From Psychrobacillus sp040274765 (GTDB lineage Bacteria > Bacillota > Bacilli > Bacillales_A > Planococcaceae): DNA of 13,890 nucleotides. The notes under the pieces were generated by a model that was not told the origin of the DNA, made no database searches, and saw only the letters and a list, made by a program, of their open reading frames with translations. The stretch is from positions 1 through 13,890 of the forward strand of contig JBEMAY010000076.1 of assembly GCA_040274765.1 (NCBI GenBank). The letters run 5' to 3'. Positions 12,700 through 13,890 of this stretch are shown here, one piece after another; the stretch's first letter is position 1; each line of letters begins with the position of its first letter. The position numbers and the translations under genes are program-made.

Positions 12700-12709
12700 C
12701 ATTTATAAT
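12681..12709 (+). promoter_or_regulatory. yutJ promoter
   Basis: TTGTGA (12681-12686), exactly 17 bases, then consensus TATAAT (12704-12709). Start expected near 12716, giving a leader of about 28 bases with GGGAG at 12732-12736. Confidence 0.75.
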
Positions 12710-12743
12710 TTGAGGAGACATTGAAAGAAAAGGGAGAATATTT

Positions 12744-13811
12744 ATGCGAAAATTAGTCTTATTAGGTGGTGGATACGGTAATATGCGCGTATTATTACGC
12801 CTGTTACCAAATAATTTACCGGATGATGTAGAAGTAACATTAATAGATCGTACGCCATTTCATAGCTTAAAAACAGAATTCTATGCTTTAGCAGCAGGTA
12901 CCTCTTCAGATCAAGATATAAGAGTTGCTTTTCCAGATAGTAACAAACTAAATATTGTTTATGGAGAAGTTGAAAAAATTGATGTAGAAAACAAGCAGGT
13001 TGTTCTACAGGGTGAACAAACTGTTCCTTACAATGATTTAGTTATTGGACTAGGCTGCGAGGATAAATATCATAACGTTCCAGGAGCAGAGGAATACACT
13101 TATAGTATCCAAACAATAGGGCGTTCCAGAGACACTTATAATAAAATCGGTGGACTTCCAGCTGGTTCCGTAGTAGGGATTGTTGGAGCGGGCTTAAGCG
13201 GAATCGAGCTTGCAAGTGAACTTCGCGAAAGCAGACCGGACCTTAAGATAAAGTTGTTTGACCGTAGTCCACGTGTATTACGAGACTTTCCAGAACGCTT
13301 AAGTAATTTTGTACAAAAATGGTTTGATAATAATGATGTCGAGGTCATTAGCAACTCAAATATCACAAAGGTTGAGCCAAATAAATTATACAATCATGAT
13401 GAAGTGATCTCGGTAGATGTAGCAGTTTGGACTGCGGGTATTCAGCCGGCAGCACCTGTCCGAGCATTACCAGGAGAGAAAGACCACTCAGGAAGAATTA
13501 TTCTGACTCCGTATCACGATTTACCTAGTTATGAAAATGTATTTGTAGTGGGAGATTGCGCTTCTTTACCTTTTGCACCAAGTGCTCAGCTAGCTGAAGA
13601 ACAGGCAGAACAAATAGTAAAGGTTCTACAAGCACGCTGGAAAGGCCAACCACTTCCAGAGAAAATGCCAGAGATTAAACTAAAAGGCTTCATGGGTTCG
13701 TTAGGGAAAAAGCAAGGATTTGCATATTTAGCAGATATCTCTGTTACTGGCCGCATAGCGAGACTAATGAAGTCAGGCTTACTATGGATGTATAAGCGAC
13801 ATAATGGATAA
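12744..13811 (+). CDS. yutJ: NADH dehydrogenase-like flavoprotein YutJ (NDH-2 family)
   Basis: A 355-residue two-dinucleotide-domain flavoprotein of the type II NADH dehydrogenase family, equal in length to B. subtilis YutJ. The FAD site is LLGGGYGN at 6-13, the NAD(P)H site GIVGAGLSGIE at 145-155, and a second FAD contact VVGDCAS at 268-274. A C-terminal segment (about 335-352) with basic and hydrophobic residues could attach to the membrane surface. NDH-2 enzymes pass electrons from NADH to quinone without pumping protons; YutJ itself is less studied, and electron acceptor and physiological role are unproven. ATG at 12744 has AGGGAGA 7 bases upstream. It is transcribed away from yuzB from a strong promoter overlapped by a TTGTGA-N6-TCACAA operator-like palindrome, which suggests redox or oxygen control. 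It appears monocistronic, with a hairpin beginning 19 bases after the stop. Confidence 0.92.
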   Translation: MRKLVLLGGGYGNMRVLLRLLPNNLPDDVEVTLIDRTPFHSLKTEFYALAAGTSSDQDIRVAFPDSNKLNIVYGEVEKIDVENKQVVLQGEQTVPYNDLVIGLGCEDKYHNVPGAEEYTYSIQTIGRSRDTYNKIGGLPAGSVVGIVGAGLSGIELASELRESRPDLKIKLFDRSPRVLRDFPERLSNFVQKWFDNNDVEVISNSNITKVEPNKLYNHDEVISVDVAVWTAGIQPAAPVRALPGEKDHSGRIILTPYHDLPSYENVFVVGDCASLPFAPSAQLAEEQAEQIVKVLQARWKGQPLPEKMPEIKLKGFMGSLGKKQGFAYLADISVTGRIARLMKSGLLWMYKRHNG

Positions 13812-13829
13812 ATAAAGGTTCTACGTCAA

Positions 13830-13871
13830 ATGTTGGGGTGAAGTAAAAATTCGCTTCACCTTAACCAACAT
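13830..13871 (+). terminator. Hairpin after yutJ, possible terminator
   Basis: ATGTTGGGGTGAAG (13830-13843) pairs with CTTCACC (13854-13860) and CCAACAT (13865-13871), a 14-base-pair stem with a 4-base bulge (TTAA). No T run follows directly; TCTTTTT comes 10 bases later. It is cut close to the right edge, so it could also belong to the leader of the next gene. Confidence 0.4.
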
Positions 13872-13890
13872 GATTCCCAATCTTTTTATA

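Overview
The window is AT-rich chromosomal DNA from a spore-forming low-GC Gram-positive bacterium, most likely Bacillaceae or Planococcaceae (Psychrobacillus- or Lysinibacillus-like; the genus is a guess). The signs are a YunB sporulation protein, strong GGAGG ribosome sites 7-8 bases before ATG, GTG and TTG starts, hairpin-plus-U terminators, and a gene order that, from memory, follows the Bacillus subtilis yunF-yunE-yunD-yunB / lipA-yutD-yutE-yutF / yuzB-yutJ neighbourhood. There are no transposase, tRNA, rRNA, CRISPR or phage genes.

Layout. Positions 1-321 hold a non-coding tandem array that runs off the left edge: 16 copies of a GCAACAC-type core at 21- or 18-base steps, organised in 102-base higher-order units. 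At 400-4296 lie yunF (DUF72), yunE (TauE/SafE-type permease), yunD (cytoplasmic metallophosphatase/5'-nucleotidase-like, probably with a CTG start) and yunB. A terminator between yunD and yunB contains the yunB ribosome site. At 4303-6190 a lysine riboswitch with its own terminator precedes an NhaC-family transporter, making that gene a probable lysine importer (LysW type). At 6205-7591 are lipA (lipoyl synthase) and yutD, closed by a terminator.

Positions 7600-10690 look like a lineage-specific insert in the conserved order: an unrecognised 149-residue protein, a reverse-strand lipoprotein, and an alpha/beta-hydrolase gene broken by one in-frame stop that removes the catalytic Asp and His. 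At 10713-12340 a reverse-strand DUF3055-like gene and a forward yutE-yutF pair leave a compact divergent promoter region; yutE and yutF overlap. At 12379-13890 yuzB (reverse) and yutJ (forward, NDH-2-like) diverge. The yutJ promoter carries a near-perfect TTGTGA-N6-TCACAA palindrome, resembling a Rex (NADH-sensing) or Fnr/CRP-type operator.

As a system, this is mostly housekeeping metabolism (lipoylation, lysine uptake, redox, phosphatases) with notable cis-regulation. I see no convincing new multi-gene defence or biosynthetic system. The items most worth follow-up are the helically phased repeat array, the palindrome at yutJ, the terminator overlapping the yunB ribosome site, the CTG start of yunD and the single-stop hydrolase pseudogene. 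All family calls are from sequence memory without database searches.
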